From Octadecabacter temperatus (GTDB taxonomy: Bacteria; Pseudomonadota; Alphaproteobacteria; Rhodobacterales; Rhodobacteraceae): a DNA stretch of 64,000 nt. How positions within the stretch are numbered: position 1 is the stretch's first letter; every line of letters starts with the position of its first letter. Under the pieces are notes generated by a model. The model was not told the origin of the DNA. It did not search any database and saw nothing but the letters and a program-made list of their open reading frames with translations. A program made the position numbers and the translations under genes. Shown one piece after another: positions 16,957 through 25,278 of this stretch. The stretch covers positions 2,790,001 to 2,854,000 of the forward strand of contig NZ_CP012160.1 of the NCBI RefSeq assembly GCF_001187845.1. The letters are read 5' to 3'.

Positions 16957-17157
16957 TTAGCGCGCGTATGGCATCATGCCCTTGATGATCTTCGCATCAG
17001 GGGCTGAAAGGGTTGTTGTGCCGCGTGCGTTACGCAGGAACTTATTAGAGCGTTTGATCATGCCGTGCTGTTTACCAGCTTGGGCAGCTTTGACTTTGCC
17101 GGAGGCAGTCATCTTGAACCGCTTTTTGCAGCTCGATTTGGTCTTCATCTTGGGCAT
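16957..17157 (-). CDS. rpmI: 50S ribosomal protein L35
   Basis: The 66-residue protein begins [23 protein letters not shown], diagnostic for L35, and ends in the [11 protein letters not shown] tail. The ATG at 17157 was chosen over one two codons upstream because it yields the conserved MPKMKTKSS start and AAGAGGAGATGGAA lies directly before it. It is the first gene of rpmI-rplT. The upstream 120 bases should hold the promoter, but I see no clear sigma-70 pair. Confidence 0.97.
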   Translation of the reverse strand: MPKMKTKSSCKKRFKMTASGKVKAAQAGKQHGMIKRSNKFLRNARGTTTLSAPDAKIIKGMMPYAR

Positions 17158-17277
17158 TTCCATCTCCTCTTAGGGTAGGTGCGAAAACGCGACTCGGCAT
17201 GCCACTTAAGCCGGACGCGCGGTTGGAAATCGGTGATTAGCCGAGGTAGTGATTTATGGCAAGTAGATTCGCGGCAA

Positions 17278-17502
17278 TTAGTTGATGTAGCGACCAACGA
17301 CGCCGACAAAAACATCAGGGATGTCATTTATGGCATAACCACTGGGTTTTTCATTCACGGCCAGCGCGATCAGCCCCCCAGCGATCATAATCGCGATCGC
17401 TGCCGCTCGCGGCACGCGCCCATCTGCAAATGCACCCATAATGGACGGAATCGAAAAACCACCCACCACAAGCCCGATCACTAACATAAGATCCGGATCC
17501 AT
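17278..17502 (-). CDS. Small two-helix membrane protein
   Basis: The 74-residue protein has two hydrophobic segments: about 6-24 (MLVIGLVVGGFSIPSIMGAF) and 32-48 (RAAAIAIMIAGGLIALAV). A short C-terminal tail (INDIPDVFVGVVGRYIN) follows. I do not recognise a named family. TTGGGGTGAAGTT precedes the ATG. It follows pyk on the same strand after 33 bases, so it is probably co-transcribed with pyk. Confidence 0.75.
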   Translation of the reverse strand: MDPDLMLVIGLVVGGFSIPSIMGAFADGRVPRAAAIAIMIAGGLIALAVNEKPSGYAINDIPDVFVGVVGRYIN

Positions 17503-17535
17503 AACTTCACCCCAACTCCAAAAGTTAAGGAAATG

Positions 17536-18987
17536 TTACTCCGAAGTAGCCGCCAAAATCAAATTTTCATCACAGGGTGCGACACGCAGGATATTAGTGC
17601 TGCCCGGCGTGTTGAATGGAACACCCGCTGTCACGACAACCAGGTCGCTCTTTTCGGCAACCCCTGTCGACAAAGCAGAGCGCACCGCTTCGAGCACTGC
17701 CGTCTTAAAGCGGTTCACAACCTTGTCGGTCATAACGCAATTCGTGCCCCAGCTGAGCGCAAGGCGGCGAACAGTCTTAATGTCGCTGGACATAACAATG
17801 ATTGGCACACGCGGGCGTTCGCGAACGGTCAACAGCGCAGTTGTACCGGACTGGGAATAACAACAGATCGCCTTAATGTCGGCGGTTTCCGCAATCTCAC
17901 GTGCCGCAGCAACGATACCGTCAGCGACGCTACGACCAGATGTTTTACGGCTCGCCTCGATGATTTGCGTGTACGTCGGGTCGGCTTCGACTTCGACGGC
18001 AACATTGTTCATTGTCGTCACGGCTTCGATCGGGAAATCACCTGCCGCAGATTCAGCGGACAACATGATCGCGTCTGCACCTTCATAGATCGCAGTCGCA
18101 ACGTCTGAGACTTCAGCACGTGTCGGCATCGGAGATTCGATCATCGACTCAAGCATTTGCGTCGCAACGATCACAGGCTTAGCAGCCGCACGGCTTTTGC
18201 GGATCAGCTGTTTTTGAATTGGCGGCACGTTTTGAACCGGCAGTTCAACACCCAGATCACCACGGGCAACCATGATGCCATCGGACACCGCGAGAATTTC
18301 ATCAAACGCTGTAACCGCAGACGGCTTTTCAATTTTTGAGAGGATCGCAGCGCGGCCATTGGCCAATTTGCGGGCTTGTTCAACGTCTGCAGCGCGCTGA
18401 ACGAAAGACAGCGCAAGCCAGTCCACACCCAACTCACAAACGAATTCCAGATCTTTCAGGTCTTTTTCGGACAACGCCGCGAGCGGCAGCACAACATCAG
18501 GAACGTTAACGCCCTTACGGTTGGAAATTTGGCCCGCAACGGTCACTTCGCAATCCGCAAAGTCACGACCACATTCTTTGACGCGCAATTTGATCTTACC
18601 GTCGTTCACCAACAGGTGCGCGCCGGGCTCAAGTGCGTCGAAAATTTCTTTGTGCGGCAACTGCACGCGCTCGGACGTGCCCGGTGTGTCATCCAGATCA
18701 AGACGGAACGATTGACCAACTTCCAAGTTTTCTCCGTCATCTTTCGCAAATACGCCAACGCGCAGCTTTGGACCCTGAAGATCGGCAAGAATGGAAATCG
18801 TGCTGTTCAGGTCTTTTTCAACCTTGCGGATAATCTCATGGCGGACCTTGATTTCAGCGTGGTCGCCGTGGCTCATATTGAGGCGAAAGACATCTGCGCC
18901 GGCCTCATGCAATGCACGGATCATTTTGTAATCGTCGGATGCTGGGCCTAAAGTTGCGACAATCTTAACGTTGCGATCACGTTTCAT
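17536..18987 (-). CDS. pyk: Pyruvate kinase
   Basis: Pyruvate kinase transfers phosphate from phosphoenolpyruvate to ADP. The 483-residue protein starts MKRDRNVKIVATLGPAS and carries the family blocks FRLNMSHGDH, ILADLQGPKLRVG, the active-site signature ILSKIEKPSAVTAFDEIL, and IMVARGDLGVELPVQNVP. The C-terminal regulatory domain follows from about 345. The ATG at 18987 gives the conserved N-terminus and has GAGGAATACCACC upstream; a much longer open frame is not conserved. It is divergent from the N-formylglutamate amidohydrolase gene. Confidence 0.97.
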   Translation of the reverse strand: MKRDRNVKIVATLGPASDDYKMIRALHEAGADVFRLNMSHGDHAEIKVRHEIIRKVEKDLNSTISILADLQGPKLRVGVFAKDDGENLEVGQSFRLDLDDTPGTSERVQLPHKEIFDALEPGAHLLVNDGKIKLRVKECGRDFADCEVTVAGQISNRKGVNVPDVVLPLAALSEKDLKDLEFVCELGVDWLALSFVQRAADVEQARKLANGRAAILSKIEKPSAVTAFDEILAVSDGIMVARGDLGVELPVQNVPPIQKQLIRKSRAAAKPVIVATQMLESMIESPMPTRAEVSDVATAIYEGADAIMLSAESAAGDFPIEAVTTMNNVAVEVEADPTYTQIIEASRKTSGRSVADGIVAAAREIAETADIKAICCYSQSGTTALLTVRERPRVPIIVMSSDIKTVRRLALSWGTNCVMTDKVVNRFKTAVLEAVRSALSTGVAEKSDLVVVTAGVPFNTPGSTNILRVAPCDENLILAATSE

Positions 18988-19100
18988 GGTGGTATTCCTC
19001 AGTTTAAGCGGCATTGTCCAATAGCAGTTACCGCTAACGGTTTGCGGCCTTATACCGCATCTGTCCGTGCCTACAACTGCCCTCAACGGATTACCAAATT

Positions 19101-19865
19101 ATGACAACGGCATCATTTGAACCATTTTGCCTACACGGCGCCGAACGGCGGTCCCGCTGGCTGATTGCTTGCGACCATGCATCTAACGCCGTTCCGCCCT
19201 GTATTGGCGGTGGTACATTGGGATTGCCCGACGCAGATATGCAGCGCCACATTGCCTATGACATCGGTGCGGCTGGAGTTACGCGGGCCTTGGCGGATGC
19301 CCTAGATGCCCCAGCCATCTTGTCAAATTTCTCGCGTATGGTGATTGACCCGAACCGCGGCCCGAATGACCCGACCCTTTTGATGAAACTTTATGATGGG
19401 TCAGTTATTCCTGCCAACCGGCATGCAGATAGCGTTGAAAAAGCGCGTCGCACGAAAGCGTTCCATGCGCCCTACCACGACGCCTACGCCGAACTAGCAT
19501 CGCAGCAAGACGATACAGTGATTGTTGCCATTCACAGCTTTACATCACAGCTAAGTAGCCGCCCGGTGCGCCCTTGGCATGTTGGAGTTTTGCACGCGAC
19601 AGATGATTGTCTGTCCAGCCCATTGCTTTCGCTTCTCAACGACGAGGATGACCTTTGCGTCGGCGACAACGAACCTTATGCCAGCCATTTCCCAGGTGAT
19701 GCGATTGATCGCCATGCCTTGCAAACCGGTCGCGCGCATACATTGATTGAATTGCGCAATGACCTTATCGAAACAGCAGAACAACAGATAGCGTGGGCAA
19801 ACCGACTGGCCCCGATCTTGACCAAAGCCCTAACCCAAATGGAGGCACCGGATGCCACAGATTGA
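19101..19865 (+). CDS. N-formylglutamate amidohydrolase family protein
   Basis: Family members hydrolyse N-formylglutamate (the last step of one histidine degradation route) or related amides. The 254-residue protein shows the blocks LIACDHASNAVPP (metal-binding Asp/His), HIAYDIGAAGVTRALADAL, NFSRMVIDPNR and IVAIHSFTSQ. No hut genes are adjacent, so the physiological substrate is uncertain. Its 3' end overlaps the DUF1244 gene by 14 bases in another frame, indicating coupling. Confidence 0.88.
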   Translation: MTTASFEPFCLHGAERRSRWLIACDHASNAVPPCIGGGTLGLPDADMQRHIAYDIGAAGVTRALADALDAPAILSNFSRMVIDPNRGPNDPTLLMKLYDGSVIPANRHADSVEKARRTKAFHAPYHDAYAELASQQDDTVIVAIHSFTSQLSSRPVRPWHVGVLHATDDCLSSPLLSLLNDEDDLCVGDNEPYASHFPGDAIDRHALQTGRAHTLIELRNDLIETAEQQIAWANRLAPILTKALTQMEAPDATD

Positions 19866-20178
19866 TGCACAAACTCAGCTCGAGCTCGAAGCGGCCGCGT
19901 TTCGCCGACTGCAAAAACACCTGATGGAAGACCGCACAGATGTGCAAAACATCGACATGATGAACCTCGCTGGTTTTTGCCGCAACTGCCTGAGCCGTTG
20001 GTACCAAGAGGCCGCAGCCGAGCGTGGGATTGAGATGTCTAAGGACGAAGGGCGCGAGGCGTTTTACGGAATGACGATGGCCCAGTGGAAGGCCGAGTTC
20101 CAAACCGAATCGACGCCCCAGAAGGACGCCGAGTTTCGTGTCGCCTTTGACGAGAATGTGGCGAAGACGGATCGCTAG
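19852..20178 (+). CDS. DUF1244 domain protein
   Basis: This 108-residue protein matches DUF1244, with the conserved core VQNIDMMNLAGFCRNCLSRWY and EGREAFYGMTMAQWK. The two cysteines of FCRNC may bind metal or be redox active; no function is established as far as I know. The start is an ATG inside the end of the preceding gene, with AAATGGAGGCACCGG upstream. It forms a two-gene unit with the amidohydrolase. Confidence 0.9.
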   Translation: MPQIDAQTQLELEAAAFRRLQKHLMEDRTDVQNIDMMNLAGFCRNCLSRWYQEAAAERGIEMSKDEGREAFYGMTMAQWKAEFQTESTPQKDAEFRVAFDENVAKTDR

Positions 20179-20320
20179 AGTCCGACAATTCACCACTGAT
20201 CGGGCTTATTGTTCACCAGTCATTGATGGCCGCGGATATTTTTTGACCCACCAGCCCCGTTCTGGTTGAACCATGCAGGGGGCGCGTGCAGGAAAGACTG
20301 CACAGTGTGAGGTTTGTGAG

Positions 20321-20605
20321 ATGCTACCGTTTGATATGGATGTAATTACGGCACCAGTTTGCGTTGGTCCGATGACATTGACTGCGCCTGTACTGGCACC
20401 CGTTGTGAAAGATTTCGACCCTCGCGTTGAACGCCTGACGTTCAAACTTTCAACGAAAGACGCTGACGCAGACTTGTTCTTGCACAACTTTCTGAATGGC
20501 AGCGACGTTCAAGTAGAAGTCGACGGGCGTGTCATTGTTACACTGCTAGGCTGCAGTGCAGATGACATTCCCGAAGACTGCCTGACGTTCGAATTCGAAG
20601 ACTAG
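20321..20605 (+). CDS. Hypothetical acidic protein, 94 aa
   Basis: I do not recognise the family. The sequence is acidic and rich in beta-prone segments (VERLTFKLSTKDAD, VQVEVDGRVIVTLLG), with a weak resemblance to the short regions that accompany calcium-binding repeats in secreted RTX proteins, but it lacks any GGxGxD repeat or signal peptide. The ATG at 20321 has GAGGTTTGTGAG upstream and is preferred to a start 16 codons earlier. It is convergent with the helix-hairpin-helix gene, five bases apart. Confidence 0.6.
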   Translation: MLPFDMDVITAPVCVGPMTLTAPVLAPVVKDFDPRVERLTFKLSTKDADADLFLHNFLNGSDVQVEVDGRVIVTLLGCSADDIPEDCLTFEFED

Positions 20606-20610
20606 GGCGA

Positions 20611-21141
20611 CTACTTCGCGAGCGTCTTCGCTTGGGTGACCCAGTTGTCTCGCGTTACGCGGCCCTTGAACCCTTCGAGGTTATCATCGACCCATGCGAC
20701 TTCGCTTGGGGACCAAGCTGCGATTTGATCGAAATGGTAATAACCGAGCGAATTGCACAGTCTTTCCATTTTCGGCCCGACGCCTTTGATCAGCTTCAGA
20801 TCATCAGGGATTCCGTTACGCGCCGCGTCGAGACCTTGGGGCTTAACGCCCACGTCTGATACAGCTTCTTCTACCACTGGTGCTGCAACAGGCGCGGCAA
20901 CCGGAGTTGGTGTCGGAATTGGCGTTGGTGCAGGTGCTGGCTCGGCCTTGCGTGCCTTCTCTGCTTCGAGTTCGGCGCGTAGACGACGCAATTCTGCATC
21001 TTTCGCTGCGGATGCTTGTTCGCATTCGCTACAGTCCGCGCCGCGGCCCCAAATCAGCCAGCCTGCAAACAGACCAATCAAAGCGGCGAGTGCCAAAAGC
21101 ACCCAAATCTCAGTGAGCAAGAAGCCCCATTCCTTAAACAT
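20611..21141 (-). CDS. Membrane-anchored helix-hairpin-helix protein
   Basis: The 176-residue protein has one N-terminal membrane helix (about 9-31, TEIWVLLALAALIGLFAGWLI), a Cys pair (ADCSEC), a charged coiled coil, a Pro/Ala/Val-rich linker (about 65-95), and a C-terminal domain. That domain, DDLKLIKGVGPKMERLCNSLG then FDQIAAWSPSEVAWVDDNL, is the helix-hairpin-helix module annotated in Rhodobacteraceae as flap-endonuclease-like and also found fused to NuoE. Nuclease activity is not shown by any residue I can see. It lies directly downstream of the OmpA/BON gene. Confidence 0.82.
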   Translation of the reverse strand: MFKEWGFLLTEIWVLLALAALIGLFAGWLIWGRGADCSECEQASAAKDAELRRLRAELEAEKARKAEPAPAPTPIPTPTPVAAPVAAPVVEEAVSDVGVKPQGLDAARNGIPDDLKLIKGVGPKMERLCNSLGYYHFDQIAAWSPSEVAWVDDNLEGFKGRVTRDNWVTQAKTLAK

Positions 21142-21164
21142 CTCTGGTTCCTTCCGTCTCTAAC

Positions 21165-23300
21165 TTATGGGTTGCGCAGGGCGCCACGTTCGAACCATTC
21201 GATTTCGGTCCGACGGTTTTCAGCGCGCCCTTCTGGCGTTTCATTATCTGCGATTGGTTGCGTTTCACCGAACCCGATCGATGTGATCGCACGTTCTGGC
21301 ACGCCCCGAGCAATCAAGGCTGAGCGCACAGTGGCCGCACGGTCTTGGCTAAGGATTTGGTTCTGATCTGCATCGCCTTGTGCATCCGTGTGACCGGCGA
21401 CTTCGAGTTCGAGATCGGCTTCCACACATGGCACAGCGATTGCAGCCAAAGCATTGATCACGCGGGCCGATGCGGCATCCAGTCGGGCAGAGCCAGACAA
21501 GAAGTTGATCCCACCGTCTGCCATCTGTAGCGCTGTCTGCTCGGTGCAGCCCGCAACAGAGGTTTCAAAGTTCAAATCAGGGATCCAATATCCGTTGAGG
21601 TAAACTTCACCCAGTCCAGTTGCATTGTTGACGCGATAAGCGCCCTGTTGTGGGAGGTTTTCAGTGGCGCTGATTGTAAGGGCAACGTCAGATGGCAGGC
21701 GTTCGGCCAAATCTGCTGCGACAAGATCAACGTCGATGCCAGGTGCCATAACCACATCAAGCTCGGTACCGTCCCCGTCACGTGACAGCTTCAGTGTTTC
21801 GATTTCAGGCAAATATTCGGATGTGACCGTCAACATTTCAACGGCTGGGCCTGCAGTGTCGTCCTCTAGGGCGACACCTGTAGTGCCTTCTAGATTTGGA
21901 ACGCCCAGCGCATCGGACAGATCACTAACCTCAAGCGTTGTTGGCAGACGACCTTCGATTGTCGCGCCAGTTGCAGCGTCATAATCAAGCACCCAAGCAG
22001 CCGGCGAACCGTCATCAAGGTATGTAAACTCGCGGGTGATCTGTGTATCAGGTGCTGCATTTTCCAACGCCGCATCAAGCGCTGCATTCACTTTCGGTGA
22101 TGTCGCAGTTCCTGTCAGCGTGATTGCATCAGCTGTCGCAACCAAAGTGCCTTCATTCAAAGACCCCAAAGCAGCAACACCGGCGTTTGCGTTCGCTGTA
22201 AATGCGCCATCCGCGTCAGGGCGGAAACTTGTCGCCCCAGTTGGATCAACAGCAACATCAGTTGGGCCAGATAGCGTAAAGTCTGCAGGAAGTTTTCCGT
22301 CTGCAGTGGCGGTTGAGCCATCCCATGCAACAGAAACCTGCAATGGCTCGCCATCATCCCAAAGTTCGATATCTACGTCTTGGGAATAAGTCGCAGGAAG
22401 ACCCGCTAGGGCGGCTTCAGCAGCAGCTTTTCCCTCAGGGCTGGCTTGGCCACGCACCATCAAGGATGTCTCCTCTAGGGACACCTCACCATCAATCAAC
22501 GATCCTGTCGCTTGCACAACAGTACGGGCGGCATCCGGCCAATCAGCGTCCGCAGAAGCCAGCGGCGATTGCATTGCGTCAAATCCCGCAAACCCAGCGT
22601 CGCCATCTAGTTCTGTAGGCAGCTTCGCACTGCCTGTTACTGCACTAGCTGCAACGATTAGATTCAAACGCAACGGTGTCCCGTCATCCAAAACATCAAT
22701 TTGAACATCGGATGTGTAACCATCCGGCACGGAGCCCAATGCGGCATTCGCGGCTGCAAATTCTGCTGGGCTGTTCGCCACACCAGAAAGCGAAAGATCG
22801 GTACCCGAAAGTGTCATCTGACCTGAATTGAGAGGGCCAAGCGCCGCCCGACCCGAGGCCGCAAGCTGCGCCCATCCATCTGGTGCACCAGCGGCAAGCG
22901 GCAGATCAGCAGCGACATCACCCAACTGAGCCTGCGCCGTATACGATGGAACAACGCCCTCTGCGGTCATCGCACCATCGTCTGTCTTTGAAATTTGAAT
23001 TTCAAATGGGTCTGCAACAGGCAAAAGTTCGACAGCGTCGACATTCACCACACGCACACCTTCAATTTCGGAGTACTCGTCCCGCAATTGATCAAGCGCC
23101 GCTTGATCCACCGCCAGGCCTGATGCAGTGACATCCCGACCGGACACCTGAACATCCACCGGCAACTCTGCCGCTCCGGAAATTCCACCGGCACGTTCAG
23201 TGATAACGTCTTCCATACTTACGGCATGGTTCGTCGTGGCCACGTAGCCCAAACCACCAACACCCGCGACCAATACAGTCCATCCAACTAGCTTGCGCAC
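21165..23300 (-). CDS. OmpA family protein with tandem BON-like repeats
   Basis: This 711-residue envelope protein has an N-terminal membrane anchor or signal (VGWTVLVAGVGGLGYVA). Several internal repeats of about 120 residues then recur with the pattern SP..AA.AAL...P..Y..DV.I..LDDG.PL, resembling BON modules. A C-terminal OmpA peptidoglycan-binding domain (from about 590) ends the protein, with ELEVAGHTDAQG and NQILSQDRAATV. The start is a GTG preceded by GGAGGCGAAT. A paralogue lies at 49101-51002. It probably tethers the envelope to peptidoglycan; the repeat ligand is unknown. Confidence 0.9.
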   Translation of the reverse strand: MRKLVGWTVLVAGVGGLGYVATTNHAVSMEDVITERAGGISGAAELPVDVQVSGRDVTASGLAVDQAALDQLRDEYSEIEGVRVVNVDAVELLPVADPFEIQISKTDDGAMTAEGVVPSYTAQAQLGDVAADLPLAAGAPDGWAQLAASGRAALGPLNSGQMTLSGTDLSLSGVANSPAEFAAANAALGSVPDGYTSDVQIDVLDDGTPLRLNLIVAASAVTGSAKLPTELDGDAGFAGFDAMQSPLASADADWPDAARTVVQATGSLIDGEVSLEETSLMVRGQASPEGKAAAEAALAGLPATYSQDVDIELWDDGEPLQVSVAWDGSTATADGKLPADFTLSGPTDVAVDPTGATSFRPDADGAFTANANAGVAALGSLNEGTLVATADAITLTGTATSPKVNAALDAALENAAPDTQITREFTYLDDGSPAAWVLDYDAATGATIEGRLPTTLEVSDLSDALGVPNLEGTTGVALEDDTAGPAVEMLTVTSEYLPEIETLKLSRDGDGTELDVVMAPGIDVDLVAADLAERLPSDVALTISATENLPQQGAYRVNNATGLGEVYLNGYWIPDLNFETSVAGCTEQTALQMADGGINFLSGSARLDAASARVINALAAIAVPCVEADLELEVAGHTDAQGDADQNQILSQDRAATVRSALIARGVPERAITSIGFGETQPIADNETPEGRAENRRTEIEWFERGALRNP

Positions 23301-23386
23301 ATTCGCCTCCGTCCAATTAAAGACACAGTGGCAAGTTTTCAGATAAAAGCAACGGGGAGAAACATCATTCCTAACTCATTACCGAA

Positions 23387-24247
23387 TTAGATTGCAGCTT
23401 TGCGGCTTTCATCGAGGTAGATTTCACGCAAACGCGCCGCAATATTTCCTGGCTTACCAGTGCCAATCGCTGCGCCATCAACTTCGACAACAGGCATCAC
23501 GAACGTGGAAGCAGACGTAATAAACGCCTCATCCGCGCCTTGCGCTTCTTCAATGCTAAAGCTGCGCTCTTCGACCTTCATCTGCGCTTCTTTTGCAAAC
23601 CGAAGAACCGCTGCGCGCGTGATCCCATGAAGGATCTCGTTTCCCAAATGACGCGTGATAATCGTATTACCTTTGACGATATAGGCGTTGTTGGACGTGC
23701 CTTCGGTGACGTTTCCGTCTTCGACCATCCATGCATCGTCACACCCAGCAGCTTTCGCCATCATCTTGCCCATAGACGGGTACAACAATTGGGTTGTCTT
23801 GATATCACGGCGACCCCAGCGTTGATCTTCGATAGAAATGATCTTGATCCCGACTTTAGCCGCTGGATTGTCAGCTAGGCCCGGTTTGGACTGTGTGAAC
23901 AAAACCAATGTCGGCTTCACGTCGTCGCTTGGGTAAGCGAAATCACGATCCCCTGCGCTGCCACGGCTGACCTGCAGATAGATCATACCTTCATCAATCT
24001 CGTTCAAACGCACCAACTCGCGGTGTATTTCCAACAGATCGTCAAAGGCCTCAGGCTTTTGCATCCCAAGCTCGCTTAGCGAACGTTCAAGCCGCGTCGC
24101 GTGGCCAGCAAAATCAATCAACTTTCCACCCAGCACGGATGTAACTTCATAAACGCCATCTGCCATCAAAAACGAACGATCAAAGATTGAAATCTTTGCG
24201 TCTTCTTCAGACAGGTAGTCCCCATTTAGGTAAACAGTGCGGCTCAT
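23387..24247 (-). CDS. dat: D-amino acid aminotransferase
   Basis: A class IV PLP aminotransferase of 286 residues. It starts MSRTVYLNGDYLSEEDAKISIFDRSFLMADGVYEV order, has the PLP lysine in DIKTTQLLYPSMGKM, and the signature VTEGTSNNAYIVKG. D-amino acid aminotransferases make D-glutamate or D-alanine from the corresponding keto acids, or run in reverse. The ATG at 24247 lies four bases after the dgcA stop with GGGGATAACGAC before it. Placement behind dgcN-dgcA argues for D-amino acid catabolism rather than cell-wall supply, though branched-chain or aminodeoxychorismate homologues are similar. Confidence 0.9.
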   Translation of the reverse strand: MSRTVYLNGDYLSEEDAKISIFDRSFLMADGVYEVTSVLGGKLIDFAGHATRLERSLSELGMQKPEAFDDLLEIHRELVRLNEIDEGMIYLQVSRGSAGDRDFAYPSDDVKPTLVLFTQSKPGLADNPAAKVGIKIISIEDQRWGRRDIKTTQLLYPSMGKMMAKAAGCDDAWMVEDGNVTEGTSNNAYIVKGNTIITRHLGNEILHGITRAAVLRFAKEAQMKVEERSFSIEEAQGADEAFITSASTFVMPVVEVDGAAIGTGKPGNIAARLREIYLDESRKAAI

Positions 24248-24251
24248 GTCG

Positions 24252-25217
24252 TTATCCCCAGAGTGCTGCGACGGGTGGATGCACGCCGTCTTCATCAAAT
24301 TGCAATGCGTGGGTGCGGTCTTCGGCCAATAGCAGCGGCCCGTCAAGGTCTACGACCTCGGCCCCTTGCGCGACAATCGTCGCAGGTGCCATCGCAAGGG
24401 ACGATCCGACCATGCAGCCGACCATAACTTGGTAGCCCTCAGCACGCGCTGCCGTGTTCAACGCCAGCGCCTCTGTTAACCCGCCCGTTTTATCGAGCTT
24501 GATGTTCACCATGTCATATTTGCCCTTCAGGTCCGGCAACGACGCGCGGTCATGGCAGCTTTCATCCGCGCATACCGGCAACGGGCGAGCGATCTCTGCA
24601 AGCATGCCATCTTGCCCTACGGGCATTGGCTGTTCGACCATACTGACACCAAGACGAATAAGATGCGGCGCAAGGTCCGAATAAACCTCCGCGGACCATC
24701 CCTCATTGGCATCCACAATGATCGTACTTTTTGGCGCCCCTGCCCTTACTGCCTCAAGTCGCGCCATATCATCTGGCGTGCCCAGTTTGATTTTTAGCAA
24801 CGGGCGATGCGCGTGCTTCGCCGCGGACGCTCGCATGTTTTCAGGCGCATCAAGCGACAAGGTAAACGCAGTTACGCAGGGCTTTGGTGCGGCAACGCCA
24901 GCCAATTCCCAAATACGCTTGCCTGCTGTTTTTGCTTCCAGATCCCACAAGGCACAATCAATAGCGTTTCGCGCCGCCCCTGCATCAAGCAAATCGTAAA
25001 GGCCTGCACGGCTCACGTCCTCAGGAAGCGCTGCAATCTGCTCGGTCACGCTCTCCAAAGTTTCGCCATACCGCGCATAGGGGACACATTCGCCCCAGCC
25101 AGTAACGCCCCCACGAGACACCTTCACCGTCAAAACTTTCGCTTCTGTGCGGGACCCACGCGAGATTGTGAAAACCTCCGCGAGCTTAAAAACGTCCTGC
25201 GTAACGGTGATACTCAT
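24252..25217 (-). CDS. dgcA: N-acetyl-D-glutamate racemase DgcA (enolase-superfamily epimerase)
   Basis: The fold is that of muconate-lactonizing/dipeptide epimerase enzymes. It has the KxK base LLKIKLG, metal ligands in IIVDANEGW, MVEQPMP and CADESCHD, and the opposite-face lysine in NIKLDKTGGL. Alone it would be called an L-Ala-D/L-Glu epimerase. Beside the DUF1611 gene it fits DgcA, which racemises N-acetyl-D-glutamate to the L form in a pathway described in marine Proteobacteria. The start at 25217 is an ATG; a TTG two codons earlier is less likely. Confidence 0.88.
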   Translation of the reverse strand: MSITVTQDVFKLAEVFTISRGSRTEAKVLTVKVSRGGVTGWGECVPYARYGETLESVTEQIAALPEDVSRAGLYDLLDAGAARNAIDCALWDLEAKTAGKRIWELAGVAAPKPCVTAFTLSLDAPENMRASAAKHAHRPLLKIKLGTPDDMARLEAVRAGAPKSTIIVDANEGWSAEVYSDLAPHLIRLGVSMVEQPMPVGQDGMLAEIARPLPVCADESCHDRASLPDLKGKYDMVNIKLDKTGGLTEALALNTAARAEGYQVMVGCMVGSSLAMAPATIVAQGAEVVDLDGPLLLAEDRTHALQFDEDGVHPPVAALWG

Positions 25218-25278
25218 GCGCAACTCTTTCGCTTCTTTGGCTCAAAAATACTCAATCAGGTGATCGATCTTGATCAGA

